64,000 nt of DNA. It comes from Streptomyces actuosus. Its GTDB lineage: Bacteria > Actinomycetota > Actinomycetes > Streptomycetales > Streptomycetaceae. Below the pieces are notes generated by a model. That model was given only the letters and a program-made list of their open reading frames with translations, was not told where the DNA came from and did no database searches. Below, one piece after another: positions 17,819-26,864 of the stretch. Every line of letters begins with the position of its first letter. Position 1 is the first letter of the stretch. Location of the stretch: NCBI RefSeq assembly GCF_016921115.1, contig NZ_JAFFZS010000002.1:372001-436000 (forward strand), in the 5' to 3' direction. Both the position numbers and the translations under genes were made by a program.

Positions 17819-19582
17819 ATGCATCGGTACAGGTCCCACACCTGCGGACAGCTCCGCGCCTCTGACGTCGGCACCGACGTCCGGCTGAGTGGCTGGCTGC
17901 ACAATCGGCGCGACCTGGGCGGCATCCTCTTCATCGATCTGCGTGACCACTACGGCATCACCCAGCTGGTCGCCCGCCCGGGCACGGAGGCGTACGAGGC
18001 CCTGGACAAGCTGTCCAAGGAGACCGTGGTCCGCGTCGACGGCCAGGTTGTTTCACGTGGAACCGAGAACGTGAACCCGGACCTGCCCACCGGCGAGGTC
18101 GAGGTCGAGGTCGGCGCCGTGGAGGTGCTGGGCGCGGCGGCTCCGCTGCCCTTCACCATCAACGCCGAGGACGGGGTCAACGAGGAGCGGCGCCTGGAGT
18201 ACCGCTTCCTGGACCTGCGCCGCGAGCGCATGCACCGCAACATCATGCTCCGGTCGGCGGTCATCTCCGCGATCCGGCACAAGATGACGGCGCTGGGCTT
18301 CAACGAGATGGCGACGCCGATCCTGTCGGCGACCTCCCCCGAGGGCGCGCGCGACTTCGTCGTTCCCTCCCGTCTGAACCCGGGCAAGTTCTACGCTCTG
18401 CCGCAGGCCCCGCAGCAGTTCAAGCAGCTGCTGATGATCTCCGGCTTCGACCGCTACTTCCAGATCGCGCCCTGCTTCCGCGACGAGGACGCCCGTGCCG
18501 ACCGCTCGCCGGGCGAGTTCTACCAGCTCGACGTCGAGATGAGCTTCGTCGAGCAGGAGGACGTCTTCCTGCCCATCGAGCAGCTGATGACCGAGCTGTT
18601 CGAGGAGTTCGGCAACGGCCGCCACGTGACCTCCCCCTTCCCGCGGATCCCGTTCCGCGAGGCGATGCTGAAGTACGGCTCCGACAAGCCCGACCTGCGG
18701 GCCCAGCTGGAGCTCGTCGACATCACCGATGTCTTCGAGGGCTCGGAGTTCAAGGCCTTCGCCGGCAAGCACGTGCGGGCGCTGCCGGTCCCGGCGGTCC
18801 AGGACCAGCCGCGCAAGTTCTTCGACCAGCTCGGCGAGTACGCCATCTCGCTGGGCGCGAAGGGCCTGGCCTGGGTGCGGGTGGCCGAGGACGGCGGGCT
18901 GACCGGCCCGATCGCGAAGTTCCTCACCGAGGAGAACGTCAAGGTCCTCACCGAGCGCCTCGGCCTGGAGTCCGGTCACGCCGTGTTCTTCGGCGCCGGC
19001 GAGTTCGACGAGGTCTCGAAGATCATGGGTGCGGTGCGGGTCGAGGCCGCCAAGCGCGCCGGGCACTTCGAGGAGAACGTCTTCCGGTTCTGCTGGATCG
19101 TCGACTTCCCGATGTACGAGAAGGACGAGGACACCGGCGCGATCGACTTCTCGCACAACCCGTTCTCCATGCCCCAGGGCGGCCTGGAGGCCCTGGAGAC
19201 CCAGGACCCGCTGGACATCCTGGGCTGGCAGTACGACATCGTCTGCAACGGTGTCGAGCTGTCCTCCGGCGCGATCCGGAACCACGAGCCGGAGATCATG
19301 CTCAAGGCGTTCGAGATCGCGGGCTACGACCGCGAGACGGTCGAGGAGAAGTTCGCGGGCATGCTCCGCGCCTTCCGCTTCGGCGCCCCGCCGCACGGCG
19401 GCATCGCCCCCGGCGTCGACCGCATCGTGATGCTGCTGGCCGACGAGCCCAACATCCGCGAGACCATCTCCTTCCCGCTCAACGGCAACGCCCAGGACCT
19501 GATGATGGGGGCGCCGACGGAGCTGGAGGAGGCCCGGCTGAAGGAGCTGCACCTGTCGGTGCGCAAGCCGCAGCCGAAGTAG
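17819..19582 (+). CDS. aspS: Aspartyl-tRNA synthetase
   Basis: A 587-residue class II synthetase charging tRNA-Asp (possibly also tRNA-Asn). The OB-fold anticodon domain is at 1-105 ([23 protein letters not shown]). The catalytic core has motif 2 in [20 protein letters not shown], the flipping-loop segment [13 protein letters not shown], the bacterial GAD insert domain (about 290-420) and motif 3 in [23 protein letters not shown] 17819 starts the standard [12 protein letters not shown]. Upstream, gtaccct at about 17751-17757 could be the -10 element. A strong hairpin follows the stop. An essential housekeeping gene. Confidence 0.98.
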   Translation: MHRYRSHTCGQLRASDVGTDVRLSGWLHNRRDLGGILFIDLRDHYGITQLVARPGTEAYEALDKLSKETVVRVDGQVVSRGTENVNPDLPTGEVEVEVGAVEVLGAAAPLPFTINAEDGVNEERRLEYRFLDLRRERMHRNIMLRSAVISAIRHKMTALGFNEMATPILSATSPEGARDFVVPSRLNPGKFYALPQAPQQFKQLLMISGFDRYFQIAPCFRDEDARADRSPGEFYQLDVEMSFVEQEDVFLPIEQLMTELFEEFGNGRHVTSPFPRIPFREAMLKYGSDKPDLRAQLELVDITDVFEGSEFKAFAGKHVRALPVPAVQDQPRKFFDQLGEYAISLGAKGLAWVRVAEDGGLTGPIAKFLTEENVKVLTERLGLESGHAVFFGAGEFDEVSKIMGAVRVEAAKRAGHFEENVFRFCWIVDFPMYEKDEDTGAIDFSHNPFSMPQGGLEALETQDPLDILGWQYDIVCNGVELSSGAIRNHEPEIMLKAFEIAGYDRETVEEKFAGMLRAFRFGAPPHGGIAPGVDRIVMLLADEPNIRETISFPLNGNAQDLMMGAPTELEEARLKELHLSVRKPQPK

Positions 19583-19597
19583 ACACCGGCCGGCGCC

Positions 19598-19642
19598 GAG
19601 GCGCCCGGACCCGGGGCGGACGAGCCCCGGTCCGGGCGCCTC
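19598..19642 (+). terminator. Terminator hairpin after aspS
   Basis: Long stem: gaggcgcccggacccggggc pairs with gccccggtccgggcgcctc with one bulged C, 16 bases after the stop codon. Confidence 0.85.
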
Positions 19643-20144
19643 GCCATGTGCGGGCCCCGCGGAGCGGGCCGGGCGGCGGCGTTCACCCCCGATGACCGGG
19701 TCCGCTCCTGTGCCGTGACGCTGCTTGATGCGTGGACGTGCCCGGTCCCCGGGCCCGGTTGCTCAGTTGTCGAGGCGTCGGGTAGGCGATGACTGCGGGG
19801 GAAGTCCCGTCACTCGACGGGGCGTCCGACGGCCTCGGGGGACGGGCGGGCGTGCCCGGAGCCGGCTCTGGTCGGCGATCACGAGCCATGGCGGGGCGTG
19901 TGGGGCGGGGCGGACTCGACGCGATGTGCACCTGTTCCTGGGCCGGCACCCTGATGTAGCGTCAACTCCCTTGCTACTCCAGGGACCCACCCATATCACG
20001 TGTCCGACGAGTCATTTCCGACCCGGTGGTACGTCGGGGCTCAGGAATCCCTAGGATGTGCGGCGACCAACACGGGCCGCGTTCTGGGGGCGTGGCATGT
20101 CGGCGGTCCGCCATGCCGTGCGGCCGTCGGGAGGAGACGTAGCT
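19643..20144. other. Intergenic region; promoter for the surface-protein gene
   Basis: There is no convincing coding frame. A taggat hexamer at 20052-20057 resembles a Streptomyces -10 element about 90 bases before the surface-protein start, and a gggaggag ribosome binding site lies at about 20130-20137. The rest (19643-19975) is G/C-rich without clear features. Confidence 0.45.
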
Positions 20145-21560
20145 ATGTTCCGAGTTCGCGGGCGGTCCATACCGTCCGTTGCTGGTGTCATGCTCGCGAC
20201 GAGCATGTTCTGTGCGGGAAGTGTCGCCTTCGCCGGAGCGGCGTCGGCCGACGGGGGTGGCGAGGCCGACACCGCCGTTCTGGGCGACATCGTCCATGGC
20301 GGCCGTATCGACATACTCGACGATTCCGATCACGCCGAGGAGACCCTCACCGGCGGCACCATGCGCCTGACGCTGAAGGGCGCCGAACTCGAGACGTACT
20401 GCATCGACATCCACAACCCCACGTACGACGGCACCAAGTACACCGAGACGGACTGGGACCACTCCGTCCTGTCGGACAAGAAGGAACGGCTGGGCAGGAT
20501 CCGCTGGATCCTGCAGCACGCCTACCCCGTGGTCCAGCCGGACGCACTGGGCTCCAAGGTCGGTGCCAAGCTGAACGAGGACACCGCCGCAGCCGCGACC
20601 CAGGCGGCCATCTGGCACTTCTCCGACGGCGTGAACGCCCACCCGCGCGACAAGGGCGCCGACAAGGTCACGAAGTGGCTGGAGGAGCAGGCCGAGCAGC
20701 ACGGCTCCGCCGACGAGCCGCTGCCCTCGCTGAAGCTCACCCCGGACAGCGTCTCGGGCACCAGCGGCGACAGCATCGGACCGGTCACCGTCAACACCAG
20801 CGCCGACAAGGTCTCGGTGGCCCTCGACCAGAAGTCCGCGGACGCCGGGGTGACCCTGGTCGACGCGGACGGCAAGGCCGCCACCACCGCGGCCAACGGC
20901 GACAAGCTGTTCTTCAAGGTGCCGGCGGACGCGCCCAAGGGCGAGGGCACCCTCACCGCCTCCACCACCACCCGGATCGAGGTCGGCCGGGTCTTCGGCC
21001 CCGTCGACAAGAAGAGCCAGACCCTGATCCTGGCCGGCAGCACCGAGGTGCCGGTCACCGCGTCCGCGTCCGGCGCCTGGGCGCCGAAGGAGCACAAGGG
21101 CCCGATCCCGGCCGTGACCTTCGAGAAGGACTGCGCCGCGGGCGGCATCCAGGTGACCGCCGCGAACAGCGGCGACCAGGAGTTCACCTTCACCCTGAAC
21201 GGCGAGACCCACACGGTCCAGCCGGGCAAGTCCGAGACCGTCCTGGTGAAGGTCGACGAGGACCAGGCGTACGACATCAAGATCGCCAGCGCGGCCGGCT
21301 ACGGCCCGTGGGAGACCCACGGCGTCCTGGACTGCAAGACCGCCGGCCCGTCGCCCAGTCCCTCGGCGAGCACCCCGGCGCCCGGCACCTCCACGCCCGG
21401 TACCGACACGCCCGGCACCACCACCACCGGTGGCGGCCTGGCCCAGACCGGTGGCAGCAGCGCCACCCCGGTGATCGCGGGCGCGGCCGTGGCTCTGGTG
21501 CTGGCCGGTGGCGGACTGGTCTTCTTCCTGCGCAAGCGCCGCTCCACGCCGTCCGCCTGA
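20145..21560 (+). CDS. Cys-Gln thioester bond-forming surface protein (TQXA domain) with LAxTG sortase signal
   Basis: A 471-residue secreted, cell-wall anchored protein. A Sec signal peptide is present (about 1-35, LATSMFCAGSVAFAGAASA). The TQXA thioester domain (about 45-190) shows Cys86 in ETYCIDIHNPT and Gln153 in AATQAAIWHFSDG, the pair that forms an internal thioester able to attach covalently to amines on surfaces. Beta-sandwich repeats follow (about 195-400), then a Pro/Thr/Ser-rich wall-spanning stalk (SPSPSASTPAPGTSTPGT). The sorting signal is LAQTG at 432-436, a hydrophobic helix and an RKRR tail, matching class E sortases. ATG 20145 has an ideal site. No sortase gene is adjacent. 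A strong hairpin follows. Likely role: adhesion or aerial-surface protein. Confidence 0.93.
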   Translation: MFRVRGRSIPSVAGVMLATSMFCAGSVAFAGAASADGGGEADTAVLGDIVHGGRIDILDDSDHAEETLTGGTMRLTLKGAELETYCIDIHNPTYDGTKYTETDWDHSVLSDKKERLGRIRWILQHAYPVVQPDALGSKVGAKLNEDTAAAATQAAIWHFSDGVNAHPRDKGADKVTKWLEEQAEQHGSADEPLPSLKLTPDSVSGTSGDSIGPVTVNTSADKVSVALDQKSADAGVTLVDADGKAATTAANGDKLFFKVPADAPKGEGTLTASTTTRIEVGRVFGPVDKKSQTLILAGSTEVPVTASASGAWAPKEHKGPIPAVTFEKDCAAGGIQVTAANSGDQEFTFTLNGETHTVQPGKSETVLVKVDEDQAYDIKIASAAGYGPWETHGVLDCKTAGPSPSPSASTPAPGTSTPGTDTPGTTTTGGGLAQTGGSSATPVIAGAAVALVLAGGGLVFFLRKRRSTPSA

Positions 21561-21601
21561 CGGTGGCCGCCGGGTCCTGACGACCCGACGCCGAACAGGT
21601 G

Positions 21602-21650
21602 AGCACGGTCCGCCGCCGGACGCCCCCGACGTCCGCCGGCGGACCGTGCT
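21602..21650 (+). terminator. Terminator hairpin after the TQXA gene
   Basis: Stem of 21 bp: agcacggtccgccgccggac pairs with gtccgccggcggaccgtgct, one mismatch, short cccccg loop. Confidence 0.85.
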
Positions 21651-21800
21651 GCTCTGTCGGGCCCGGCCGGGAACACCCCGGACCGGGCCCGAGGCACGCC
21701 GGGCACACGGACACCGTGGCGCACCGGCCTGATGAGTTCCTTCCGCGCTCTCCCGACGGACTCTGCCGTGGACGGCGCCCGGGGCGCCACGTCCGTCGCG

Positions 21801-22652
21801 TCAACCGGTTCGGCAGTCGCGGCAGCGACCGGGGGAGGGGGCCCGGAAGACGCGGTCGCAGGTGCCGCAGGTCTGCCAGGGGTGTCTGGGCTCCGGGGCC
21901 GGTGGGGCCGGGGGCCGGAACGGCGGCGGTGGCGGCAACTGCGCGGTCAGACGGTGGGCCAGCAGGGCCGCGGGCCGGGTCAAGGGCTCGGCCGGCAGCC
22001 GCTCGGTCAGGGCGCGGCGCACGGCGGACGGCGGCAGGTCGCGTTCCATCCAGGCGGCGACGCCCGGAGCGAGGTGCTCGGTGTCCGTCGCGGACAGCAG
22101 CAGGCGGGGGTCGAGGCGGCGGAGGCCGGCCAGCACGTCGACGGCCGCCCGCAGGAGGTCGGGTGAGGGCGACGCGGGCTGCGGTACGGCGGGCAGGCGC
22201 CTGCGCGGCGGCGGTTTCTCCGGCGCCGGACGGCGGGCGGACCTGCGGGGACCCTCGGCCGGACCGGCGCGATGTCCGGGCTTGTTGCAGAAGACCGTGC
22301 GGGTGACGACCTGCCCGCCCGGCCGGCGCTCACGGGTACGGCGCAGATAGCCGTGGGCTTCGAGTTCCCGCAGAGCCGCGGCGATGCGCGTGGGCCCCTC
22401 GGGGAAGCGGTCGGCGAGGGACTTGATGCCGACGGGGCTGCCCTTGGGCAGCGACTGGATGTGGCAGCCCAGCCCGATGGCGAGCAGGGACAACTCCTCG
22501 TGCTGGGCGAGATGGTTGCCGATCACCGTGAAGTTCTCGGTGTGGCGGGCGCTGTCGTGGACCACGCCGGAATCCGGCCGCGCCCCCGGGTGGTTTTTCC
22601 CCGGGAGCCGGGACTGCGGACGCGAGCGCGCGTTAGGGTTTTCGGTATCCAT
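21801..22652 (-). CDS. Helix-turn-helix protein with C-terminal zinc ribbon (Streptomyces family)
   Basis: A 283-residue DNA-binding-type protein common in Streptomyces. Residues about 30-110 hold the conserved block SGVVHDSARHTENFTVIGNH and the winged-helix part SPVGIKSLADRFPEGPTRIA plus ELEAHGYLRRTRERRPGGQ. A Pro/Arg-rich linker and a helical region follow. The protein ends in a CxxC-x(n)-CxxC zinc ribbon (CGTCDRVF ... CRDC). ATG 22652 starts MDTENPNARS. Function is unknown. A short fragment homologous to its 5' part lies on the same strand at about 26.5 kb, so the family has been copied locally. Confidence 0.8.
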   Translation of the reverse strand: MDTENPNARSRPQSRLPGKNHPGARPDSGVVHDSARHTENFTVIGNHLAQHEELSLLAIGLGCHIQSLPKGSPVGIKSLADRFPEGPTRIAAALRELEAHGYLRRTRERRPGGQVVTRTVFCNKPGHRAGPAEGPRRSARRPAPEKPPPRRRLPAVPQPASPSPDLLRAAVDVLAGLRRLDPRLLLSATDTEHLAPGVAAWMERDLPPSAVRRALTERLPAEPLTRPAALLAHRLTAQLPPPPPFRPPAPPAPEPRHPWQTCGTCDRVFRAPSPGRCRDCRTG

Positions 22653-22791
22653 CGGGAAGGGTCTGCTTCCTAGGTGGTCAGGCCCTCGCACTGGGATGGC
22701 AGTCCCGGCGGGGGCCGTCGCATGTCTGCGGTGGTGTCGCGCTGAGCGTAGGGCACGCAACCGGTCCCGGATCCAGCCGAGTTGGACATAT

Positions 22792-23358
22792 TCACTCCGG
22801 CGAGTGAGTGCGCCCCGCGGGAGGGAGGGGTGGGGCTTGGTGGGAGTTCTTTCTCCCCGATGGTCCTTGGAGAAGACCGCCCGCGGCACCGGGACCCGGA
22901 CCGTCGGGTGCCGGTGACATGCAGGCCGGGACGGTGAGTTCGGCCCAGACCGTCTTGCGCGGCGGCAGCCCCGGTGCCACTCCCCAGCGGTCGGCGAACG
23001 CGTCCACGAGCGCCAGCCCGTGACCGCCCTCTCCGCCGCGCACCGCGTTCCGGTGCGGCGGGAGCCGGTCACCGCGCGTGTCGGTGACCTCGACGCGCAG
23101 GACAGCGCCGACGACGTACAGAAGAAGGCGGAAGTTCCGGCCGGGGACGCGGCCGTGCGTGGCCGCGTTGTTCGCCAGTTCGGCGACGACGTGCCGCGCC
23201 GGATCCAACGGCAGCTCCCACGAGCGCAGTTGCTCGACCGCGAGCAGCCGGGCCAGCCGGGCGCCGCGTGGGGTCGGGGACAGCAGGACACTGAAGTTGC
23301 GGACGGGGCGGGCGGGTTGGGGGAGCCGGTCTGCGGCGGCGGTCAGTTCCTGATTCAC
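22792..23358 (-). CDS. Anti-sigma-factor-type ATP-binding protein (HATPase_c_2)
   Basis: A 188-residue protein with the RsbW/SpoIIAB-like GHKL fold. The N-box is HVVAELANNAATHGRVPG, the G1 box is VEVTDTRGDRLPP and the G2 segment is GEGGHGLALVDAFADRWGV. The last 40 residues are a non-conserved Pro/Gly-rich tail. It starts at GTG 23358. In Streptomyces such ATPases sit beside an XRE/DUF5753 regulator and a DUF397 protein (whiJ-like loci), as they do here on the opposite strand. The proposed role is regulation by protein-protein binding rather than classical sigma-factor control. Confidence 0.88.
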   Translation of the reverse strand: MNQELTAAADRLPQPARPVRNFSVLLSPTPRGARLARLLAVEQLRSWELPLDPARHVVAELANNAATHGRVPGRNFRLLLYVVGAVLRVEVTDTRGDRLPPHRNAVRGGEGGHGLALVDAFADRWGVAPGLPPRKTVWAELTVPACMSPAPDGPGPGAAGGLLQGPSGRKNSHQAPPLPPAGRTHSPE

Positions 23359-23520
23359 GTCACTCAGCGTGGCCGGAGCGGCTTACCGTGAGGAGTGACG
23401 GCGCCGATGCGTACGGTGACTGTCCGGCGCTTGTCCGGTGGTGTCCGGGCTTGTCGGGGCGGTGCGCGCGGGTAGGGGCGTCGCGGTACGAGGCGGTGGC
23501 GGTACGTCGGAGGGGCGCGC

Positions 23521-24396
23521 ATGTCGGTGGACGGTGAGGTACGGCGGCTCAGGACCGAGGCGGACGAGCCGGGATGGGAGGTGGACCCGGACGACGAGTG
23601 GGGCGTCGCCGTCGTCGCCACCGTGGGACGGCAGTTGAAGCTGCGGCGGGAGGCCGTGGGCATGCGGGCCGCCGACTTCGGGCGGGCGGTCGGGTACGGC
23701 GAGGACCTCGTCTACAAGATCGAGGCCGGGAAGCGGATCCCCCGGCCCGAGTATCTGGACAGGGCGGACGAGGTGCTGGGCGCGGGCGGCCTGCTCTCGG
23801 CGATGAAGGAGGACGTGAACAAGGTCCGGTACCCGAAGAAGGTGCGGGATCTGGCCGAGATGGAGGCGAAGGCCGTAGAGCTCGGGGTGTACGTCTGCAA
23901 CAGCATCAACGGGTTGCTGCAGACGCCGGAGCACGCGCGGGCCGCGTTCGAGTCGCGACAACCGCCCTACGCGCAGGCCGAGGTGGAACGCCTGGTGGCC
24001 GCTCGGATGGCCCGACAGACCATCTTCGAGCGGGATCCTGCCCCCGCGCTCGGCTTCGTGCTGGAAGAGGCGCTGCTGCGACGGCCACTCGGAGGCACAA
24101 TGGTGTGGCGGCAGCAGCTCGAACGCCTGTTGGAGGTGGGCCGGTTGCGCAACGTCACGCTGCAGGTGATGCCGACCCGTGTGGAGGCGCACCCTGGTCT
24201 CGACGGAAGGATCGAGCTGCTGAAGTTCGCCGACGGTACGGCGACGGGCCGCTCCGACGGCGCCTTCAACGGTCGTCCCGTCTGTGATCCGAGGCAGGTG
24301 CGCATCCTGGAGCTGCGGTATGGCACCATCCGGGCCCAGGCTCTCCCGCCTCGGGAGTCGCTGGCTTTCATCGAGCAACTGCTGGGAGAGACATGA
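23521..24396 (+). CDS. XRE-family HTH regulator with DUF5753 domain (WhiJ-like)
   Basis: A 291-residue regulator with an XRE helix-turn-helix at about 35-92 (LKLRREAVGMRAADFGRAVG, YKIEAGKRIPRPEYLDRAD) and a DUF5753 domain at about 105-285 (NGLLQTPEHARAAFESRQPP, RMARQTIFERDPAP, VMPTRVEAHPGLDGRIELL). It overlaps the DUF397 gene by four bases (ATGA), so the two are co-translated. With the upstream anti-sigma-type ATPase this is a standard whiJ-type three-gene locus, several of which affect development or antibiotic production. Partner and target promoter are unknown. Confidence 0.92.
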   Translation: MSVDGEVRRLRTEADEPGWEVDPDDEWGVAVVATVGRQLKLRREAVGMRAADFGRAVGYGEDLVYKIEAGKRIPRPEYLDRADEVLGAGGLLSAMKEDVNKVRYPKKVRDLAEMEAKAVELGVYVCNSINGLLQTPEHARAAFESRQPPYAQAEVERLVAARMARQTIFERDPAPALGFVLEEALLRRPLGGTMVWRQQLERLLEVGRLRNVTLQVMPTRVEAHPGLDGRIELLKFADGTATGRSDGAFNGRPVCDPRQVRILELRYGTIRAQALPPRESLAFIEQLLGET

Positions 24397-24605
24397 TCCG
24401 CAAGCCCTCCGCCGGGGACGCCTCCGAACTGGCCTGGTTCAAGAGCAGCTACAGCGACGGCAACGAGGGTGACTCCTGCGTCGAGATCGCCCCCACCCCC
24501 GGCACCGTCCACGTCCGCGACTCCAAGTACCGCGACGCCGGTCCCCGGCTGGCGCTGTCGCCGGAGGCCTGGGCGGAGTTCGTGGGGTACGCGTCCGGGA
24601 GCTGA
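24393..24605 (+). CDS. DUF397 small protein
   Basis: A 70-residue protein with the DUF397 signature: LAWFKSSYSDGNEGDSCVEI, VHVRDSKYRDAGPRLALSPE, AWAEFVGYA. It is translationally coupled (ATGA) to the DUF5753 regulator. In whiJ-type loci this small partner acts against or with the regulator, resembling an antitoxin or adaptor pair. Confidence 0.93.
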   Translation: MIRKPSAGDASELAWFKSSYSDGNEGDSCVEIAPTPGTVHVRDSKYRDAGPRLALSPEAWAEFVGYASGS

Positions 24606-24635
24606 CGCCTCGTCGGCACGTGGGCCGGGCGGGCT

Positions 24636-25331
24636 TCACCCGTCGGGCTCGGAGCCGTCCTCGGTGTCCGGGTTGGCGCCGTCCTCCAGCAGGCGTTCCG
24701 CGATGTCGTCGGACCAGTGCTGGGCCCAGGTGCGCAGGGCGGCGATGTCCGCCTCCGTCAGGCCGTACGCGGTGAACGCGGCGTCCGGGTACCAGTCGCT
24801 GCCCTCCAGACGGGACCGGAGGGTCGGCAGGTCGAAGGGGTCGTGCGCGTGATGGCGGCCCAGGTCCTCCAGGTCGGGCAGGGTGAAACGGGCCGCGGCG
24901 GCGCGGGCGTCGACGAGGTCGACGGCGGCGCCCCGGTCGTACAGGGCCCTGATCTTCGTACCGACGGCGTCCTCCGTGCTCAGGGCGGGGCCGAGGTCCG
25001 TGAGGACCGGCGGGTGCCAGAGCGTCTCCTTGTGGAGGATCAGGTCGCACCGTTCGCCCGTGGGCGGGTCCGTGACCGACAGGTGCGCCGTGAGCGGGGT
25101 GACGGGCCCCGTGACGACGTCGCGGGCGCGGCTGCGGAGCGCGGTCGCGACCGCCTCGGCGAGCCGGTCCGTCGGCTCCTGGCTCTCCGTCGCCATGTCC
25201 ACGTTGGCGTGCGGCCGGTCCACGAGGCCGTGGGCCTGGAGGGCGTAGCCGCCGGCGAGGACGAGGGTGTGGGGGAGGTCTGCGGTGGCGACGTCCGAGA
25301 GGAGTCGGCGGTGCGGGTCGGGGAGGTTCAC
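24636..25331 (-). CDS. AbiEii/AbiGii-type nucleotidyltransferase
   Basis: A 231-residue protein of the NTase (DNA polymerase beta-like) fold. The glycine-rich motif LVLAGGYALQAHGL is followed by RPHANVDMAT where the family usually has the metal aspartates (DxD). The second acidic/lysine motif is AVGTKIRALYDRGAAVDLVD. The first aspartate appears replaced, so catalytic activity is uncertain. Classical AbiE toxins pair with an AbiEi antitoxin, and no such gene is adjacent: the preceding DUF397 gene is convergent and the PH-domain gene is unrelated. The C-terminus is acidic (NPDTEDGSEPDG). It could be an orphan toxin or a housekeeping NTase. Confidence 0.85.
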   Translation of the reverse strand: MNLPDPHRRLLSDVATADLPHTLVLAGGYALQAHGLVDRPHANVDMATESQEPTDRLAEAVATALRSRARDVVTGPVTPLTAHLSVTDPPTGERCDLILHKETLWHPPVLTDLGPALSTEDAVGTKIRALYDRGAAVDLVDARAAAARFTLPDLEDLGRHHAHDPFDLPTLRSRLEGSDWYPDAAFTAYGLTEADIAALRTWAQHWSDDIAERLLEDGANPDTEDGSEPDG

Positions 25332-25477
25332 TGGGCCCAGGGGGGGAGAGGGGTGGGGTCGGGCAGCACTCTGCCAGACGCGGGCCGCCGACCGGGCCAG
25401 GCGCGCAGTCCCGCGGTCCGACCCGGCGGGAGGACCCGGTGCCCACGCCCCGGGTCCCTACCGGGCCCGCCCCGGGG

Positions 25478-25843
25478 CTACTTCGCCACGAACTGGGTGA
25501 GGATCGCCTGCACCTCGTAGATGTCGACGCCCTTGGTGAAGGTCTTCTCGATCGGGACCGAGTTGCCCGACACCCAGATCTTCAGCTCGGCGTCGAGGTC
25601 GAAGGTGCCGGCGGTCTCCACCGCGAAGTGGGTGATGCTGCGGTACGGGATGGAGTGGTACTCCACCTTCTTGCCGGTGATGCCCTGCTTGTCGACCAGC
25701 AGCAGGCGCCGGTCGGTGAAGATGATGGTGTCGCGCACCAGCAGGAACGCCGCCTGCACCTGCTCACCCTGACCCATCAGACGGGCGTAGTCCTTCTGGG
25801 CCTCCGCCGGGTCGATGGGATGCGCGTTGCCGAACAGTGCCAT
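25478..25843 (-). CDS. PH-domain-containing protein (bPH_1 type)
   Basis: A 121-residue single bacterial pleckstrin-homology-like domain. Core strands AAFLLVRDTIIFTDRRLLLV, GKKVEYHSIPYRSITHFAVE and DLDAELKIWVSG are followed by a C-terminal helix IYEVQAILTQF. ATG 25843 is preceded by gggggg. Such proteins are cytoplasmic, common and without assigned role. Confidence 0.92.
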   Translation of the reverse strand: MALFGNAHPIDPAEAQKDYARLMGQGEQVQAAFLLVRDTIIFTDRRLLLVDKQGITGKKVEYHSIPYRSITHFAVETAGTFDLDAELKIWVSGNSVPIEKTFTKGVDIYEVQAILTQFVAK

Positions 25844-25974
25844 GAGATGAAACCCCCCACTCGATGGGCGCGGAAGTGCGCTCACGTCCCAGTGGATCAC
25901 CGGGAACGATCAGCGACATGTATATCGGGTAGGGGTGGATGCGTACAGTAGTTCGTCCGAGGAGGGGGGACGAC

Positions 25975-26277
25975 ATGAGATACGGGGGCGAGCGGCGGTA
26001 CGTGCTGCTGCGGGGCCTGGTCGTCGCGGCGTTCTGGCTCGCCGCGGTCGCGGCGGTCTGCTGGACGGTGAGCAGCGCCGTCGGCGCCGACTGGCCGGAC
26101 CGGCCGGTCTGGGACCTCGGGGACGGCGGTCCGTGGGTCGCGTCCTACACGCGCGCGGCGGCGGCCGGGAGTTGGGGCGCGGCGCGCGTGTGCCTGGCGG
26201 GGGCCGGCCTGGTCCTCCTGCGGGAACTGCTGGACCGGATCCTGCACGCCGTCGGCCGGTTCGTGCGCGGCGGGTAG
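25975..26277 (+). CDS. Small two-helix membrane protein, function unknown
   Basis: A 100-residue protein with two predicted membrane helices (LLRGLVVAAFWLAAVAAVCW and WGAARVCLAGAGLVLLREL) joined by an extracellular Trp/Asp-rich loop and ending in a basic tail. ATG 25975 follows a strong ggagggggg site. I do not recognise the family. The next 870 bases are gene-poor. Confidence 0.7.
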   Translation: MRYGGERRYVLLRGLVVAAFWLAAVAAVCWTVSSAVGADWPDRPVWDLGDGGPWVASYTRAAAAGSWGAARVCLAGAGLVLLRELLDRILHAVGRFVRGG

Positions 26278-26454
26278 AACTCCGCGCAGGTGACGGCCCG
26301 CGGGCGGAGGCTGTCGCGGGCGGGCGGTCCGGCACGGATGCGCGCCCCGGGGTTCGCGTCCGGACGCACTCCGCGACAGGGTCGTCCTCAGGAAGCGCGT
26401 GCCTGCGCTCCCGCCGACGGCCACCGGCCACGGTCGCTCCCGATCAGGTCTGCT

Positions 26455-26580
26455 CGTCGGCGCTGTTGGTTCTCGGCGTGGCGGACGTTGTCGTGGACCA
26501 CGCCGGACGTGTTACATCTTCGCTTGTACAAGCGGGGCAGCGTTCCGTCGCCACGGCCCATGAACTCCACGGCGTTGTGC
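26455..26580 (-). pseudogene. Fragment of an HTH/zinc-ribbon family gene
   Basis: The minus strand reads SGVVHDNVRHAEN, matching SGVVHDSARHTEN of the intact gene at 21801-22652. At DNA level, 26469-26507 and 22533-22571 agree at 36 of 39 bases. Homology stops abruptly after this block, so only a scrap remains. Confidence 0.65.
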
Positions 26581-26824
26581 GGAGCGCCCGGCCGACTGGC
26601 CAAGCCGGTTCAACCGGAACAGCGTTCGGATCACCGGCCGGCACCTCACCGCGTTCGCATGTTCGGTGTCCGCTGCCGGAAACTCGAACCTGAAACCGCT
26701 GCCAACCCTCCACCGGTTCGGCCGGACAACGGTCTGGATCACGAGCCGGCTGTTCCCGACCGGCGTCGTTCCTTGTTCCCATGTTCTGGATCCCCCGCCG
26801 GGGGCACCCGGCATGAGGTGCCCA

Positions 26825-26864
26825 AAGACCCCGTCACCAGCGGAGACGCTGACGCCGGGGTCTT
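26825..26864. terminator. Strong hairpin, terminator-like
   Basis: aagaccccg and cggggtctt form a perfect 9-bp outer stem around an inner cagcg-gaga-cgctg stem. It is flanked by gcgttt on the plus strand. The gene it once served is not evident. Confidence 0.65.

Noticed and set aside
26825..26864. Possible tRNA or structured RNA
   Set aside because: Only a two-part hairpin; no cloverleaf arms, no T-loop consensus and no CCA end.
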